From: Oscillospiraceae bacterium
Lineage (GTDB): Bacteria > Bacillota > Clostridia > Oscillospirales > Acutalibacteraceae
NCBI GenBank assembly: GCA_015065845.1
Contig: SVPQ01000001.1
Coordinates: forward strand, 124,001 to 188,000
Length of the DNA: 64,000 nt
Direction: 5' to 3'
Positions 9,308-17,778 of the stretch are shown one piece after another (the first letter of the stretch is position 1; each line of letters opens with the position of its first letter). The translations under genes were made by a program, and so were the position numbers. The notes under the pieces are model-generated. The model was not told the DNA's origin and searched no databases. It saw only the letters and a list, made by a program, of their open reading frames with translations.

Positions 9308-9730
9308 ATGGAAGCAATAAAACTCCACTATGATGTAAGCGGCAATGATTTCACTTGTGCCGGTGAAGCATCAGGTAAAATCAAACGCGAATTAAAAGGT
9401 TTAGGCTTTCCTAACGATATTGTAAGAAATGTTGCAATTGCAGTTTACGAAGGCGAAATAAATATGGTAATTCACGCAGGTGGCGGTGTTATTGATGTCG
9501 AAATCACACCAGAATGTATTTCACTCGATTTGATAGACGAAGGTCCGGGTATTCCTGATGTTTCCCTCGCTATGAAAGAAGGATTTTCAACTGCACCCGA
9601 AAATGTACGACAATTAGGTTTTGGTGCCGGTATGGGTTTACCAAATATCAAAAAATACACTGACGAAATGGTTATCGACACCAAAGTTGGTGTAGGAACT
9701 ACAATCCACTTAAAAGTTTATATAAAATAA
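9308..9730 (+). CDS. RsbW-like ATP-binding protein (anti-sigma/serine kinase type)
   Basis: 140 residues with a HATPase fold of the RsbW/SpoIIAB type: N-box region AIAVYEGEINMVIHAGG, G1 LIDEGPGIPD, and a G2-like GFGAGMGLPNIKKYTDEM. Family members phosphorylate anti-sigma-factor antagonists or act as ATP-binding switch proteins. It directly abuts the DRTGG gene and sits 20 bp before the HydS-like gene. No sigma factor or STAS-domain partner lies nearby, so its partner is probably the HydS-like protein or the HATPase of the facing operon; this is inference. Confidence 0.82.
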   Translation: MEAIKLHYDVSGNDFTCAGEASGKIKRELKGLGFPNDIVRNVAIAVYEGEINMVIHAGGGVIDVEITPECISLDLIDEGPGIPDVSLAMKEGFSTAPENVRQLGFGAGMGLPNIKKYTDEMVIDTKVGVGTTIHLKVYIK

Positions 9731-9750
9731 TTAATTTCGGAAGGTTTATT

Positions 9751-11076
9751 ATGGACGCATATTTCCATTCAGTGCGACTTGATAAAGATAAATGTAAAGG
9801 CTGCACAAACTGCATTAAGCGTTGTCCTACTCAGGCAATACGCGTTCGTGCAGGTAAAGCTCACATTATTAAAGAGCGTTGTATAGATTGTGGTGAATGT
9901 ATAAGGGTTTGTCCACATCACGCAAAATACGCAAGTCGCGACTCGTTATCACAGATAGTAAATTATAAATACAGAATAGCACTTCCCGCACCTGCTCTTT
10001 ATGCACAGTTTAACAATCTGGAAGATGCTACACCTATTTTAAGAGCATTACCACTTCTCGGATTTGATACAGTTTTCGAAGTTGCGGCGGCGGCAGAATT
10101 AGTTTCAGAAGTCACAAGACGACTTATGAAAGAAGGAACTCTCAAAAAACCTGTTATTTCATCTGCTTGCCCTGCAATAGTAAGACTTATAAGGGTATGT
10201 TTTCCTGACCTTATTGACAATCTTCTCCCTGTAAATCCACCAGTTGAAGAAGCAGGGAGACTCGCAAGAGAAAAAGCAGTAGCAGAAACCGGTTTACGCC
10301 CACAAGAAATCGGCGTATTCTTCATTTCCCCATGCCCTGCAAAAATCACTTCTTTCAAAAACCCTTTAGGCATGGGTAAATCAAATGTTGACGGTGCAGT
10401 TGGCATAAATGATATTTATCCTGTTCTTGTAAAGATTATGGAAAAAGGAGATAAATACGATATACCATCCGCCGAACAGAATTCAGGCAAAATAGGTATG
10501 AGCTGGGCTACGAGTGGCGGTGAAACTTCTGGTATTCTCAACGAAAACTCTCTGTCCGCAGATGGCATAGAAAATTGTATGAAAATACTCGAAGAAGTTG
10601 AAAATGGTGCTCTCGACCACATTGACTTCATTGAACTTAACGCTTGTCAAGGCGGTTGTGTTGGCGGTTGCCTCACATCCGAAAACCCATTCATTGCAAA
10701 ATCAAGACTTATGAAAATGAGGAAATACGCCCCCGTTTCATGTAACACCATAAGTGTAGAGGGTATTCCTCCGCATTTTCTCAAAGAAAGTGACATAGCA
10801 CCTTGTGATGATGTTATGAAACTTGCAGACAATGTTTCAGAAGCCATGATGAGAATGAAACGAATGAATGAACTCTTGGAAGTATTTCCGGGGCTTGATT
10901 GCGGCACTTGCGGTGCACCGACTTGCAGAGCTCTGGCAGAAGATATTGTGCGTGGTTTTGCTAATGAAGATGACTGCGTTTTCAGAATGAAACAAAATCT
11001 TGCCCAAATGCAGAACAGTGACGAATTTGAAAGTCTTATTCCTGCACCATTCAGAGAAACTCAGAACGATAATTAA
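9751..11076 (+). CDS. hydS: HydS-like sensory [FeFe] hydrogenase
   Basis: 441 residues. Two N-terminal [4Fe-4S] motifs (Cys15-25, Cys44-54) precede an H-cluster domain that keeps all four expected cysteines in divergent signatures: SSACPAIVRL (Cys140), SPCPAKIT (Cys195) and ELNACQGGCVGG (Cys299, Cys303). A further four-Cys cluster motif, CGTCGAPTC...C (384, 387, 392, 409), follows. The first signature has Ala before the Cys, a trait of sensory and NARF-like relatives. Many family members continue into a PAS domain, but this one stops about 30 residues after the last cluster, so it needs a partner to signal. Likely role: cytoplasmic H2 or redox sensing for the divergent hnd operon. GGAAGG precedes the start. 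Confidence 0.85.
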   Translation: MDAYFHSVRLDKDKCKGCTNCIKRCPTQAIRVRAGKAHIIKERCIDCGECIRVCPHHAKYASRDSLSQIVNYKYRIALPAPALYAQFNNLEDATPILRALPLLGFDTVFEVAAAAELVSEVTRRLMKEGTLKKPVISSACPAIVRLIRVCFPDLIDNLLPVNPPVEEAGRLAREKAVAETGLRPQEIGVFFISPCPAKITSFKNPLGMGKSNVDGAVGINDIYPVLVKIMEKGDKYDIPSAEQNSGKIGMSWATSGGETSGILNENSLSADGIENCMKILEEVENGALDHIDFIELNACQGGCVGGCLTSENPFIAKSRLMKMRKYAPVSCNTISVEGIPPHFLKESDIAPCDDVMKLADNVSEAMMRMKRMNELLEVFPGLDCGTCGAPTCRALAEDIVRGFANEDDCVFRMKQNLAQMQNSDEFESLIPAPFRETQNDN

Positions 11077-11089
11077 ATTTGGTGATTTT

Positions 11090-11422
11090 ATGACAGTTAA
11101 ATACCTCAGCGAAAAACTCAATTTAAAATATTTATGTAACGAACAAGAAGCAGAAAAAAGAGAAATAAACGGTTGTTACTGCGGTGACCTCTTAAGTTGG
11201 GTTATGTCAAGAGCAAAAGAAGATAATATATGGCTTACAGTTATGGGTAATGTAAATTCAATCGGAGTTGCAGTTTTAACCGATGTATCTTGCATTATTC
11301 TTACTGAAAATGCACCACTTGATGATAACGCAAAAGAAAAGGCGAATGAAAATGGTGTTATTATTCTTACAACTGAAAAAACATCTTATGAAGTAGCTGC
11401 GGAGTTTTCAAATTTACAATGA
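11090..11422 (+). CDS. Second DRTGG-domain protein
   Basis: 110 residues from the ATG at 11090, chosen because GGTGA lies just upstream; the open frame extends further up but would overlap the HydS-like gene. The sequence (CYCGDLLSWVMSRAKEDN, then WLTVMGNVNSIGVAVLTD, IILTENA) matches the DRTGG-type domain often found beside hydS and differs clearly from the first DRTGG protein of this operon. It overlaps the PHP gene by ATGA, so the two are co-translated. Ligand unknown. Confidence 0.72.
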   Translation: MTVKYLSEKLNLKYLCNEQEAEKREINGCYCGDLLSWVMSRAKEDNIWLTVMGNVNSIGVAVLTDVSCIILTENAPLDDNAKEKANENGVIILTTEKTSYEVAAEFSNLQ

Positions 11423-12135
11423 AACTTTACTACGACTTTCATATTCACTCAGGGCTCAGCCCTTGTGGCGACAATGAAATGACACCCAACAACATCGTGA
11501 ATATGGCAAAACTTTACGATTTGGATGTTATTGCTTTAACTGACCATAACTCAACTTTGAATTGCAGAGCAGTTATGGAAGCAGGTAAAGAAATAGGTCT
11601 TACTGTAATTCCTGGAATGGAACTCTGCACATCTGAAGAAGTTCACTTGGTTTGTCTTTTTTCTGATTTAAAAAGCTCAGAAAAATTTGGTAATTACATA
11701 CGCTCTACCCTACCACCCATAAGAAATAAGCCAACGGTTTTCGGTGACCAACTTGTCTTTGACAAAGATGACAATGTATTAGGGTTTGAGCACACCTTAC
11801 TTATAACTGCATCAACAGTTAGCACCAATGATGCAGTAGCGGTTGTTGAAAGTTATGGTGGCATCTGTTTCCCTGCACATATTGACAGAAATTCTTACAG
11901 CATTATATCCAACTTAGGTATAATAGATGATTCTTTCGGTTTTAAATTAGCAGAAGTTTTCGACCTTGATACTCTCGAAAATTTAAAATCACAACACCCG
12001 CACTTAAACAATTTAAAAATTCTTTCAAGTTCAGATGCACATTATTTAGAGCATTTAAGACTTAAAGAGAATTTTATAGAAGCAGAAGAAAATTCAATTG
12101 AAGCAATTTTTAATTTTTTAAAATCCCCTTGTTAA
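11419..12135 (+). CDS. PHP-domain metal-dependent phosphoesterase
   Basis: 238 residues with PHP signatures: DFHIHSGLSPCGD (metal-binding HxH), ALTDHNS, IPGMELCTSEEVHLVCLF, CFPAHID, and SSSDAHYLE near the C-terminus. PHP enzymes hydrolyse phosphoesters such as nucleotides or histidinol phosphate with two or three metal ions; the substrate here is not predictable. It follows DRTGG/HydS genes in a set that recurs in Clostridia, which hints at making or removing a signalling nucleotide. Cytoplasmic; no other domains. Confidence 0.85.
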   Translation: MKLYYDFHIHSGLSPCGDNEMTPNNIVNMAKLYDLDVIALTDHNSTLNCRAVMEAGKEIGLTVIPGMELCTSEEVHLVCLFSDLKSSEKFGNYIRSTLPPIRNKPTVFGDQLVFDKDDNVLGFEHTLLITASTVSTNDAVAVVESYGGICFPAHIDRNSYSIISNLGIIDDSFGFKLAEVFDLDTLENLKSQHPHLNNLKILSSSDAHYLEHLRLKENFIEAEENSIEAIFNFLKSPC

Positions 12136-12148
12136 AAGGAGTTGACTT

Positions 12149-13654
12149 ATGAGCACAGAAAATCTTACGACTTATGATGTGAATAAGCCTATGCGATATG
12201 TCGGAAGGCGTGAGACCTTTGCTTACATATTAAATGATATAGGTGCAAGTCTTAATATCAATGATTTCAAGGAGCGATTTATTTACGACGTTGTTAAAAT
12301 CGACTTTGGTTACCTTGCAATTCAGAATATTATTGCAACTGTTTGGGACACCATAAACGACACTTTTATAGGTGTTACGGTTGACAGAACAAGAACTCGT
12401 TTTGGAAAATTCAAACCTTATATTCTTTTTGGTGAAATACCGTTGACACTTATCGGTCTTTGTATGTGGTTAATTCCATTTATATTCCCGAATACCGCTG
12501 CAACGCATCTACCAAAATGGCTTTTCTATTTTGCTATGAGCATAGTTACAGAAACTGCAGAGACTTTTACTTCAATAGCAAAAACAGGATTTCTTGCTAC
12601 AATAACGCCAGAACCTCTGGAGCGTTCAAGGTTAATCGCCCTTGCAAATGTTACTTCACACCTAGTTGAAGATTTACCAAAGCAGATTTTCGGTATCTTA
12701 TTTGACCTTATAGCAAACAAAAAAATAAATTTGCCTTTACAAAACTTGTTTTCGAGTTTCGGTATTGCCTGTGCAGTACTTTCGGCATCCTTTACACTTT
12801 TCTTTGCAACAACTTCGCGTGAACGCGTTTCTCAGTCAATCAAGCAACCATCTGTAAAGCATTGTCTTAAAGCGGTTGTAACAAATAAACCGATGCTCAT
12901 TTATGTGCTTTCTGACTTCTTATCCGGTTTCAGCATAGGCTTGAGCAGAACCAATTTCTATATAGATGTTATTGGCTCTATAACATGGAAAACGATTGTT
13001 GGTATCCCTGCTTTCCCTGTTAAATTTATAAGTTATAGTTTCGTTGAACCGTTAAGACGACGTTTTGCAACAAAAACGCTCTGGATTTTAGAAGACGCGT
13101 GGACAGATATGTTATGGCTCACTGTCTTCGGTATAGGTTCTATAAACAAAAACTTCAAGAAAAAAGCAGTTATATTGCCTGTAATGGCAATTGAAGAAAT
13201 TTTCGAAATGTGCGTTTACGGATTAAGGCGAGTTATCCCTGCCGAAATCCAGAACGAAGCCCTTGACTACTGTGAATGGAAAAACGGTTATCGTTCAGAA
13301 GCTATGATAGGTGTTTCAAAAAGTCTTATAACAAAACTGCAACGTGCTGTTATGGGTAGCGTAAACAACCTTGTAATGAACAAAATCGGTTACATTCAAG
13401 GTCAGGAAATCGGTACACAAACCGACAAAACAAAATGGTGGATTTTCGCACTCGGTACAGGTATTCCTATTATATCTTCTTGTCTTGGAATTGTTCCTAA
13501 ATTATTCTATACACTTTCTGGTGAAAAACGCGAAAAGATGTACTCTGACCTTCAGATACAAAGAGCAGAACTTGCAGAATTTATGAAAACTGCAACACCT
13601 GAAGAAATCGAAGAAATGGCAGAAAGACAATTAAATGGTGGTTTCACTCATTGA
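12149..13654 (+). CDS. GPH-family (MelB-like) MFS sugar/cation symporter-type transporter
   Basis: 501 residues with about 12 hydrophobic segments. The N-terminal half has the GPH signature (ATVWDTINDTFIGVTVDRTR, then TRFGKFKPYILFGEIP), typical of glycoside-pentoside-hexuronide:cation symporters. The C-terminal tail is long and charged. It starts 14 bp after the PHP gene with AAAGGAG, and the operon ends at the hairpin behind it, so co-transcription with the HydS-type genes is likely though the functional link is unclear. Substrate unknown; no glycosidase lies nearby. Confidence 0.8.
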   Translation: MSTENLTTYDVNKPMRYVGRRETFAYILNDIGASLNINDFKERFIYDVVKIDFGYLAIQNIIATVWDTINDTFIGVTVDRTRTRFGKFKPYILFGEIPLTLIGLCMWLIPFIFPNTAATHLPKWLFYFAMSIVTETAETFTSIAKTGFLATITPEPLERSRLIALANVTSHLVEDLPKQIFGILFDLIANKKINLPLQNLFSSFGIACAVLSASFTLFFATTSRERVSQSIKQPSVKHCLKAVVTNKPMLIYVLSDFLSGFSIGLSRTNFYIDVIGSITWKTIVGIPAFPVKFISYSFVEPLRRRFATKTLWILEDAWTDMLWLTVFGIGSINKNFKKKAVILPVMAIEEIFEMCVYGLRRVIPAEIQNEALDYCEWKNGYRSEAMIGVSKSLITKLQRAVMGSVNNLVMNKIGYIQGQEIGTQTDKTKWWIFALGTGIPIISSCLGIVPKLFYTLSGEKREKMYSDLQIQRAELAEFMKTATPEEIEEMAERQLNGGFTH

Positions 13655-13657
13655 TAA

Positions 13658-13704
13658 CAAAAAAACATCCCGACTTTCAAATTGAAAGTCGGGGCATTTT
13701 TTTA
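13658..13704. terminator. Bidirectional terminator between convergent genes
   Basis: A 12-bp stem (CCCGACTTTCAA with TTGAAAGTCGGG, 13669-13693) with GGGCATTTTTTT on the plus side and, on the minus strand, a T-rich run from the A-tract at 13658-13666. It ends the sensory operon and the converging FnIII protein gene. Confidence 0.88.
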
Positions 13705-16700
13705 TTTACATATTATTCCCTTTTTATCATAGTAACTGAAATGTGAACCAGAAAATGCTTTTACTGTATAAATATACTCAACTTTTTCTTCTGCTACACT
13801 ATCAATAAAGCTCACATTGTCATTACCTTTAACATCTGCTATGGTAGCCCACGAAGTATCTGCAGTTTTTCTATAAATTCTGTAACCTTCAGCGCCATCT
13901 ACCTGTTGGTAATTAATAACATTACCTTCAGCAGTTTTAAACGCACTTAAAAGTTCCGGTGTTTCAAGATATTTCATAGATTTTGAAGCAGTATAACTTG
14001 AAAGCCATTTACCATTTACAGTACGAACAGTATATCTGTAAGTTACACCTGAAACAACATTCTTATCAACCCATGAAGATTTACTGTACTTTGCTGTACT
14101 TATATTTTTCCAGGATGACCATTTGCCTGTTGCTTCGTTATATTGTGAACGGTAAATTTTGTAGCTCTTTGCCTGTAAAGCCTGAGTCCATTTTACATTT
14201 ATACCATCTTGCACATTTGAAACCGTAACTTTAGGTTCTTTTAAATAAAGTACACTATTTGATGCTTTGTAACCGCTTTTACAATTTCCGCAAACCGCTC
14301 TGACGGTATAACGATATTTTGACCCACTCTGAGCACTCTTATCTACCCAGGATAATTTATCTGCCTTTACAGTACCCATATTTTTCCAGGACGACCATGT
14401 TTTATTCACTGCATCATAAATCGAGCGATAAACTGTATACCCTGAAGCTGCACTGTTTTTATTCCATGAAACTTTTACACCTTTACTCGCATTCGCGATT
14501 TTAGCAGATGGAGCAGAAAGAATTGCACCAGACCAACCAGTAGTGTTATAAAGTGAATTTACTTTTCCTTTATATGCTTTTATGGTGTAAGTATATCTGA
14601 TATTCGCTTTTACATTTTTATCCATATAAGAAGTGCCTTTAACCGTTGCAAGTTTCGACCATTTTGTACTGTTGCTTGCTTTTCTGTAAACTATATATCC
14701 GGTTGCACCACTCACTTTATTCCAGGTAACTTTAATTGCATTTGCACTATTAAGAACATTACCACCTGTTGGCGTACCTGGTGTAAACTGGCGTTTGAAA
14801 CCATCTGTATAATAAGTTGATACATTACCCTCTTTTGACACCGCTTTTAATGTATAAATATAAGTCGTTCCAAGTTTTACGTTCTTATCCAGGAACAATA
14901 AATTTGTTGTTGTACCAATTTTCTTCCACCCTGAAGAACCACTTTTTCTATAAACGATATACTTTTCTGCACCATGAACATCTGCCCATTTTATTGTTAT
15001 ACCTTTACTTATTTGTGAATCAAATTTAGTAATTTTAGGTGCCGCAATGAAGTATATTTTATAATTCTGATAAGCACTACGATAACCGTCTGTCAACGCT
15101 CTTACAGTATAAAGATAAGTTTTGCCACTTTCTGCCTTTTTGTCTTTGTAGCTTGTTTTGCTACCTGAAACTGTCGCAACAGTTACCCATGTACCATTTT
15201 CGAGTCGCCTGTAAATAATATAATTTTCAGCACCTTTTACTTTTGACCAGGAAATTTTAACGCCATCTACAGTATTTTTAAGTTTAACACCTGATACTTT
15301 TGACAAAAACACAACGCTTTTAATTTCTGATAATTCGCTTTCAAAAGTGCCATCTTCTGAAACGGTTTTAATTGCGTATTCATAAGTAACACCGCTGGAA
15401 ACTGCAGTGTCAAGATATGTTGTAACATCTGAAGAAATAGTTTTTAAAACAGACCATTCACTCTGACCTTTTACTCTTTTATATATTACAAAATCCGTTA
15501 AATCATCTGTGATTTTCCAACTGAGTGAAACACCGGTTGCAGTTAAACTTGCACTGAGTTCCGATGGCAAATTTACATAAGTAGCGCTTTTTGTATTTTC
15601 TTCGCCGATATAACTTTCGGTACTATCCATCACTGCGGTAACAGTGTAATAATATTTCACACCACTATTAACATCAGTATCTTTATAACTATCTGAGGTG
15701 TTTTCTACTGTTGCCATTTTCACCCAATTGCCATCAGTATGACGATAAACATTATAGTAATCAACACCAGTTACTTTATTCCAGGTAACTGTAATTGAGT
15801 TTGTTTCGGGAATCACGCTTTCTACAAGCGGTGGTAAAATTCTCGGAAAACTGTTTGTGTAAGGGTTACCAATACTGCCTAAACCATTCTTGTCAACTGC
15901 AGTTATAGAATATGAATATGCACTTAAATTATCTACCCATATATCTGTGAATGAAGTTACACTTACCTCTGCTAAAACTTCCGATATACCTGAATTATTC
16001 GTAATTCTTCTTATTATATAATACTCGGCATTTTTTGATGGTTCCCAGGATACTTTAAGACCATCCATAACATTACTTACACTTATATTCTTTGGTGAGC
16101 TCAAGAAATACACAGAATAATCAATAGTTGCTCTGGGACTTTCCGACTCACCAATTGTTGCGGTTACTGCATAATCGTAATAACCACCCTCGGCAGTCGC
16201 ATCCTTGAATGTTGTGGTGGCATTATTTATGTTACCAACACTCTGCCATTCACTTTCAGTATTTGATTTTCTGTAAATGTTATATCCTGTAGCACCATCA
16301 ACACCCTGCCAGTTAATTACCACACCATCTGCAACAGATTCCAGCGAAGTTAAAACTGGCGACGCAAGGAATGCAATTGTAGCACTTGTATTATAGCTAC
16401 TTGAAGTATTGTTATTTACTGCTTTTACTGTATAAAAATATGTTTTACCATTTACAACATCTGTATCAAGATAGTTTTTCTCAGTTGTAGTTGTAATAAG
16501 TTGCCACGCTTTAGTTACTTCAGTTTTTCTGTAAACCTCATAATTCTGCGCTCCACCGACAAAATTCCAGCTGAGCGAAACACCATTTGAAGTATTTTTC
16601 ACTTCAACAAATTCAGGTGATGCTAAAAATATGTGCGAAACGCTACCTGAACCTATAATTGAGGTTACAGTACCATTTTCCGTTGCAACTGCATATTTAT

Positions 16701-17703
16701 AAGTTGTATTACTTACAACTGTTTTATCTTCATAATAAAGTCTTTCTGAGGCAGTTTTATCTATAAGCTCCCACTTTGAAGAACCTTGAGTCTGGCGGTA
16801 AACAAGGTAACTCTCTGCTCCGCTGACTTTTGTCCACATAAGTCTGACCATATTATTGACATTGGATACTAATGTGATTTTTGCTGCTTTGAGATACAAC
16901 TGAGAAACACCACTTGAAAAGAACCCGCTGTCACCATATCCATTACCACATTTTGCCGAATAAGTGTATGTAACACCACTCTCAACATCCTGGTCAAGAT
17001 AAGCAGTCTGGCCATCAGTAACTTCTTTTAAAGCTACCCACACACCTACATTATCCGCTTTTCTTAAAACAGTATATTCTTCTGCACCCTCTACTGCTTC
17101 CCACCTGAACATTATGCCGTTTTCCATAAGTTCTGCAGAAAGTGGTGTAGGGTTATCCAATGTAGAAAACACTTCTTCTTTAATGAGCACCCTCTCGTCT
17201 GAAGGCCTTATTTCATTATTCACATCATCATCAGATGAATATTCTTTGCAATAAAATCTGACACTTGTCTCAGGTCTTGCGTCTGTAATAACTTTAAAAG
17301 TAACCTTAAAAAAGTCTCTATACTCACTGTTACCTGTAGAAATACCCGCGGTATTCATAAACGCTACAGTGTAAACATTATCACTACCTTTTTTAAATCC
17401 GTTTGTATATACTCCGGGAATACTGAGAACATCATTATCTTCTGCATCTTTACTATAAACTGGTGTGGCAGATTTAAGTTCCAAAACCGATGTATCAAAT
17501 TCAATATTGAGTATAGCACCATTGAATCTTACAACATTAGGTTTTAAATTTATGATGAGCGAAATCTCACTGTTTTTCATTCCTGTTGATTTAACATCAA
17601 AAAAACTTGTTTGTGCACCAGAAGCGAATGCAGTAAGTGTATTTGCACTTATTACAGAAGCACACATAACAATGCACAAAACAATCGCAATAAATCGTTT
17701 CAA
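13702..17703 (-). CDS. Secreted protein: cohesin-like domain plus about 13 FnIII-like repeats
   Basis: 1,333 residues. A signal peptide (MKRFIAIVLCIVMCASVISA) is followed by a cohesin-like beta-sandwich at about residues 30-175 (FNGAILNIEFDTSVLEL, YTVAFMNTAGISTGN, FFKVTFKVI). Thirteen FnIII-like repeats of about 88 residues fill the rest, each with a G.V.W..V.GA..Y.VYR core and a Y.D..V..G..Y.YTV.A end. There is no catalytic domain, transmembrane anchor or sorting motif, and the protein ends directly after the last repeat. FnIII arrays of this kind act as spacers or carbohydrate- or protein-binding arms on gut Clostridia. The later repeats resemble those of the neighbour at 17779, so the two are paralogues. 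A 75-bp gap with a hairpin separates them. Confidence 0.83.
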   Translation of the reverse strand: MKRFIAIVLCIVMCASVISANTLTAFASGAQTSFFDVKSTGMKNSEISLIINLKPNVVRFNGAILNIEFDTSVLELKSATPVYSKDAEDNDVLSIPGVYTNGFKKGSDNVYTVAFMNTAGISTGNSEYRDFFKVTFKVITDARPETSVRFYCKEYSSDDDVNNEIRPSDERVLIKEEVFSTLDNPTPLSAELMENGIMFRWEAVEGAEEYTVLRKADNVGVWVALKEVTDGQTAYLDQDVESGVTYTYSAKCGNGYGDSGFFSSGVSQLYLKAAKITLVSNVNNMVRLMWTKVSGAESYLVYRQTQGSSKWELIDKTASERLYYEDKTVVSNTTYKYAVATENGTVTSIIGSGSVSHIFLASPEFVEVKNTSNGVSLSWNFVGGAQNYEVYRKTEVTKAWQLITTTTEKNYLDTDVVNGKTYFYTVKAVNNNTSSSYNTSATIAFLASPVLTSLESVADGVVINWQGVDGATGYNIYRKSNTESEWQSVGNINNATTTFKDATAEGGYYDYAVTATIGESESPRATIDYSVYFLSSPKNISVSNVMDGLKVSWEPSKNAEYYIIRRITNNSGISEVLAEVSVTSFTDIWVDNLSAYSYSITAVDKNGLGSIGNPYTNSFPRILPPLVESVIPETNSITVTWNKVTGVDYYNVYRHTDGNWVKMATVENTSDSYKDTDVNSGVKYYYTVTAVMDSTESYIGEENTKSATYVNLPSELSASLTATGVSLSWKITDDLTDFVIYKRVKGQSEWSVLKTISSDVTTYLDTAVSSGVTYEYAIKTVSEDGTFESELSEIKSVVFLSKVSGVKLKNTVDGVKISWSKVKGAENYIIYRRLENGTWVTVATVSGSKTSYKDKKAESGKTYLYTVRALTDGYRSAYQNYKIYFIAAPKITKFDSQISKGITIKWADVHGAEKYIVYRKSGSSGWKKIGTTTNLLFLDKNVKLGTTYIYTLKAVSKEGNVSTYYTDGFKRQFTPGTPTGGNVLNSANAIKVTWNKVSGATGYIVYRKASNSTKWSKLATVKGTSYMDKNVKANIRYTYTIKAYKGKVNSLYNTTGWSGAILSAPSAKIANASKGVKVSWNKNSAASGYTVYRSIYDAVNKTWSSWKNMGTVKADKLSWVDKSAQSGSKYRYTVRAVCGNCKSGYKASNSVLYLKEPKVTVSNVQDGINVKWTQALQAKSYKIYRSQYNEATGKWSSWKNISTAKYSKSSWVDKNVVSGVTYRYTVRTVNGKWLSSYTASKSMKYLETPELLSAFKTAEGNVINYQQVDGAEGYRIYRKTADTSWATIADVKGNDNVSFIDSVAEEKVEYIYTVKAFSGSHFSYYDKKGIICK

Positions 17704-17738
17704 ATTTACACCACCTGAAATTTGTGTTTTAAATCATT

Positions 17739-17765
17739 TATCCCCCTAATTTTTATAGGGGGATA
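17739..17765. terminator. Hairpin between the two FnIII genes
   Basis: ATCCCCCTA...TAGGGGGAT (17740-17764) forms an 8-9 bp stem with an AT loop. The following minus-strand bases (AAATGATTTAAAAC) are only moderately T-rich, so it may be a weak terminator of the 8-repeat gene or part of the leader of the 13-repeat gene. Confidence 0.55.
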
Positions 17766-17778
17766 TTTTCAAACAATT

